DNA from: Bacteroidota bacterium
GTDB taxonomy: Bacteria; Bacteroidota; Ignavibacteria; Tepidaquicellales; Tepidaquicellaceae
Direction of reading: 5' to 3'
Length of the DNA stretch: 64,000 nucleotides
Assembly (NCBI GenBank): GCA_018266835.1
Contig: JAFDZP010000002.1
Location: forward strand, 715,302 to 779,301
Below the pieces are notes generated by a model. It worked only from the letters and a program-made list of their open reading frames with translations, ran no database searches and was not told the origin of the DNA. Made by a program: the position numbers and the translations under genes. This document shows, one piece after another, positions 62,814-64,000 of the stretch. Positions within the stretch are counted from its first letter, which is position 1. Each line of letters opens with the position of its first letter.

Positions 62814-63863
62814 TTAAGAAATAATATTTTTTAAAATGTTATACCGTTCATAATTATACTTTCCTTCATTGAATACGAATTGATTGAAAATTCTTGTAAG
62901 TTTCTTATCAGCTTGGATTTTTTCTATAATAATATTTTCTTTTTCAACTAATTCTAATTCTGAAAATAGATTCCATTTAATTAATCTTTCTTTATATACT
63001 TCTAAATTATTTTCTTTATTAGACCTATCATTAAAGAAATTATAGTATTCTTTAAAATCCAATGTAGATATAGTATTAATTAAACTTAAAATAAATTCCA
63101 TAGTACCTACTTCGCCAGACAATATCGACCACAACTCGTCCGCTAATAAAATTTCGTCAGGAACGAAAAATTTATTCATATTTATAATTGAACTCATAAA
63201 TTTTGTTTTATCTGCTCCGATTTCTGTAGCACTTGTAGGGTCAAATGGGAAACCTAGATAGAATTTTACATTTTTGCCGGGAAATTTTTTATAAAGTGCT
63301 GCTTTACCCTGTAAAATTTTATTTTTTTCAGATTGCATTTGCCCTGAATTCGGACGAACAGTTTTTAATTCGATAGCTATAATTTGAGAATTTTCCTCAA
63401 AAAAAACATCTGCTGAAAAATCATCTGAAATATCATTTTCGGTCACCTCGTTAATAAAAATAAGTTTATCTTCTTCTATCAGATTTGGTTTTTCTGCGGT
63501 GATACTTAAGTTAGAAATGATCTTATGGATATTATCTTTTTGCTTTTTATCAAGCAATAAATTTCCAAGTTTTTTTGAAGTGTACTCTCTTTTTTCTCCA
63601 TCAGATAATATGTGTGCAACATTTTCAAAAAAATTTTGACCTAATGTAGTATTCAAGCCATGAAGCCAACTGCTCAAAGTAATAAAAAAAGGAATATCAC
63701 TTACTTTGCCATTAAGTTTGTCTGCAAAAGCCGCCAAAAATCTAACATGAAAAGGAGCATTTCTATTTTTAGAAGCATCTTCAGGAAAATTTTCAAATCT
63801 TGAATAGAGTACTTTTATTACTTCTAAGGAAATTTTTTCAATCTTCTCTTGAGGAAGAGCCAT
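62814..63863 (-). CDS. TdeIII-family type II restriction endonuclease
   Basis: 349 residues. The PD-(D/E)xK core is Asp152 (FSADVFFEE) with Glu165 and Lys167 (IAIELKTVRP), followed by NSGQMQSEKNKILQGKAAL, which I recognise from TdeIII-like endonucleases. An excellent ribosome binding site, AAAGGAG, lies 7 bases before ATG 63863. The start is one base after the stop of the partial gene upstream, presumably its methyltransferase. It should cleave unmodified invading DNA; the target site is not derivable here. Confidence 0.85.
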   Translation of the reverse strand: MALPQEKIEKISLEVIKVLYSRFENFPEDASKNRNAPFHVRFLAAFADKLNGKVSDIPFFITLSSWLHGLNTTLGQNFFENVAHILSDGEKREYTSKKLGNLLLDKKQKDNIHKIISNLSITAEKPNLIEEDKLIFINEVTENDISDDFSADVFFEENSQIIAIELKTVRPNSGQMQSEKNKILQGKAALYKKFPGKNVKFYLGFPFDPTSATEIGADKTKFMSSIINMNKFFVPDEILLADELWSILSGEVGTMEFILSLINTISTLDFKEYYNFFNDRSNKENNLEVYKERLIKWNLFSELELVEKENIIIEKIQADKKLTRIFNQFVFNEGKYNYERYNILKNIIS

Positions 63864-63864
63864 A

Positions 63865-64000
63865 TTAATTCTCCTTTAAATGAAATATTATTTCTGAGTA
63901 TGCGCCTTTATCTTTTTCAGTTCTATTCAAGACGGGGCGCTTGAATTGATTTACTATTTTCATTCCGGAATTTTCCGCAATAGTAGGATACATATTATAC
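63865..64000 (-). CDS. C-terminal end of a gene upstream of the endonuclease, probable modification methyltransferase
   Basis: Only the last 44 residues are in the window (from YNMYPTIAENSGMKIVNQF to SEIIFHLKEN, TAA at 63865-63867). The position one base before the restriction gene and the style of the tail (EIIFHLK) fit a DNA adenine methyltransferase. The fragment has no catalytic motif, so the assignment depends on context. Confidence 0.6.
   Translation of the reverse strand, partial: YNMYPTIAENSGMKIVNQFKRPVLNRTEKDKGAYSEIIFHLKEN

Overview
The window is a 64 kb, AT-rich stretch of a Gram-negative chromosome. The source is most likely a member of the Ignavibacteria or a close Bacteroidota/Chlorobiota relative. 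This is inferred from three secreted proteins with C-terminal type IX sorting domains carrying the phrase NYPNPFNP, a TonB receptor with a carboxypeptidase-like N-domain, weak ribosome binding sites, frequent TTG/GTG starts and a UpxY-type antiterminator heading a polysaccharide operon.

Region 1 (1 to about 18,950, all minus strand) is one surface-glycan biosynthesis operon. It starts with a NusG-family antiterminator. Next come enzymes matching the WbpA/B/D/E route to a UDP-2,3-diacetamido-uronic acid, a WbpP-like 4-epimerase and an L-2-hydroxyglutarate oxidase. Export and assembly genes follow: a short SLBB protein, a zinc-ribbon membrane protein and a Wzc-like tyrosine kinase. The last part is a nonulosonic (legionaminic or sialic type) acid set: LegC-like aminotransferase, CMP-sugar synthetase, HisF/HisH/WbpG-type amidotransferase trio, ATP-grasp enzyme, HAD phosphatase, NeuB and partial NeuC. 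Wzx, Wzy and glycosyltransferases of this operon are not in the window and probably lie beyond position 1.

Region 2 (19-55 kb) is mostly housekeeping: secreted T9SS proteins and a TonB receptor; two related helical proteins of unknown function; a serine hydrolase; the hrcA-grpE-dnaJ heat-shock cluster with a CIRCE operator; nitrilase, GT2, lipoprotein and M1 peptidase genes; a DsrE-like protein; NadB; an aminotransferase; a four-helix-bundle protein gene flanked by 33-bp inverted repeats; livM/livG/livF; a GH130-like enzyme; a TPR/outer-membrane protein; a polytopic membrane protein; and tRNA-Val(UAC).

Region 3 (55.6-64 kb) is an accessory, repeat-rich defence island. It holds a SPARTA system (TIR-APAZ plus short Argonaute) followed by a 56-codon ORF 8 nt downstream, all enclosed by about 135-bp imperfect inverted repeats. 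Beyond that are an outer-membrane protein, an orphan terminase-like ATPase, a small unknown ORF, and a TdeIII-family restriction endonuclease with the tail of the gene upstream of it, probably its methyltransferase. Three copies of a composite hairpin element and a tight run of palindromes separate these cargo genes.

The best candidate for something undescribed is the SPARTA cassette with its third small ORF and flanking inverted repeats. Next are the four-helix-bundle cassette with matching terminal repeats, and the glycan operon that couples WbpB to a 2-hydroxyglutarate oxidase and carries an amidotransferase trio.
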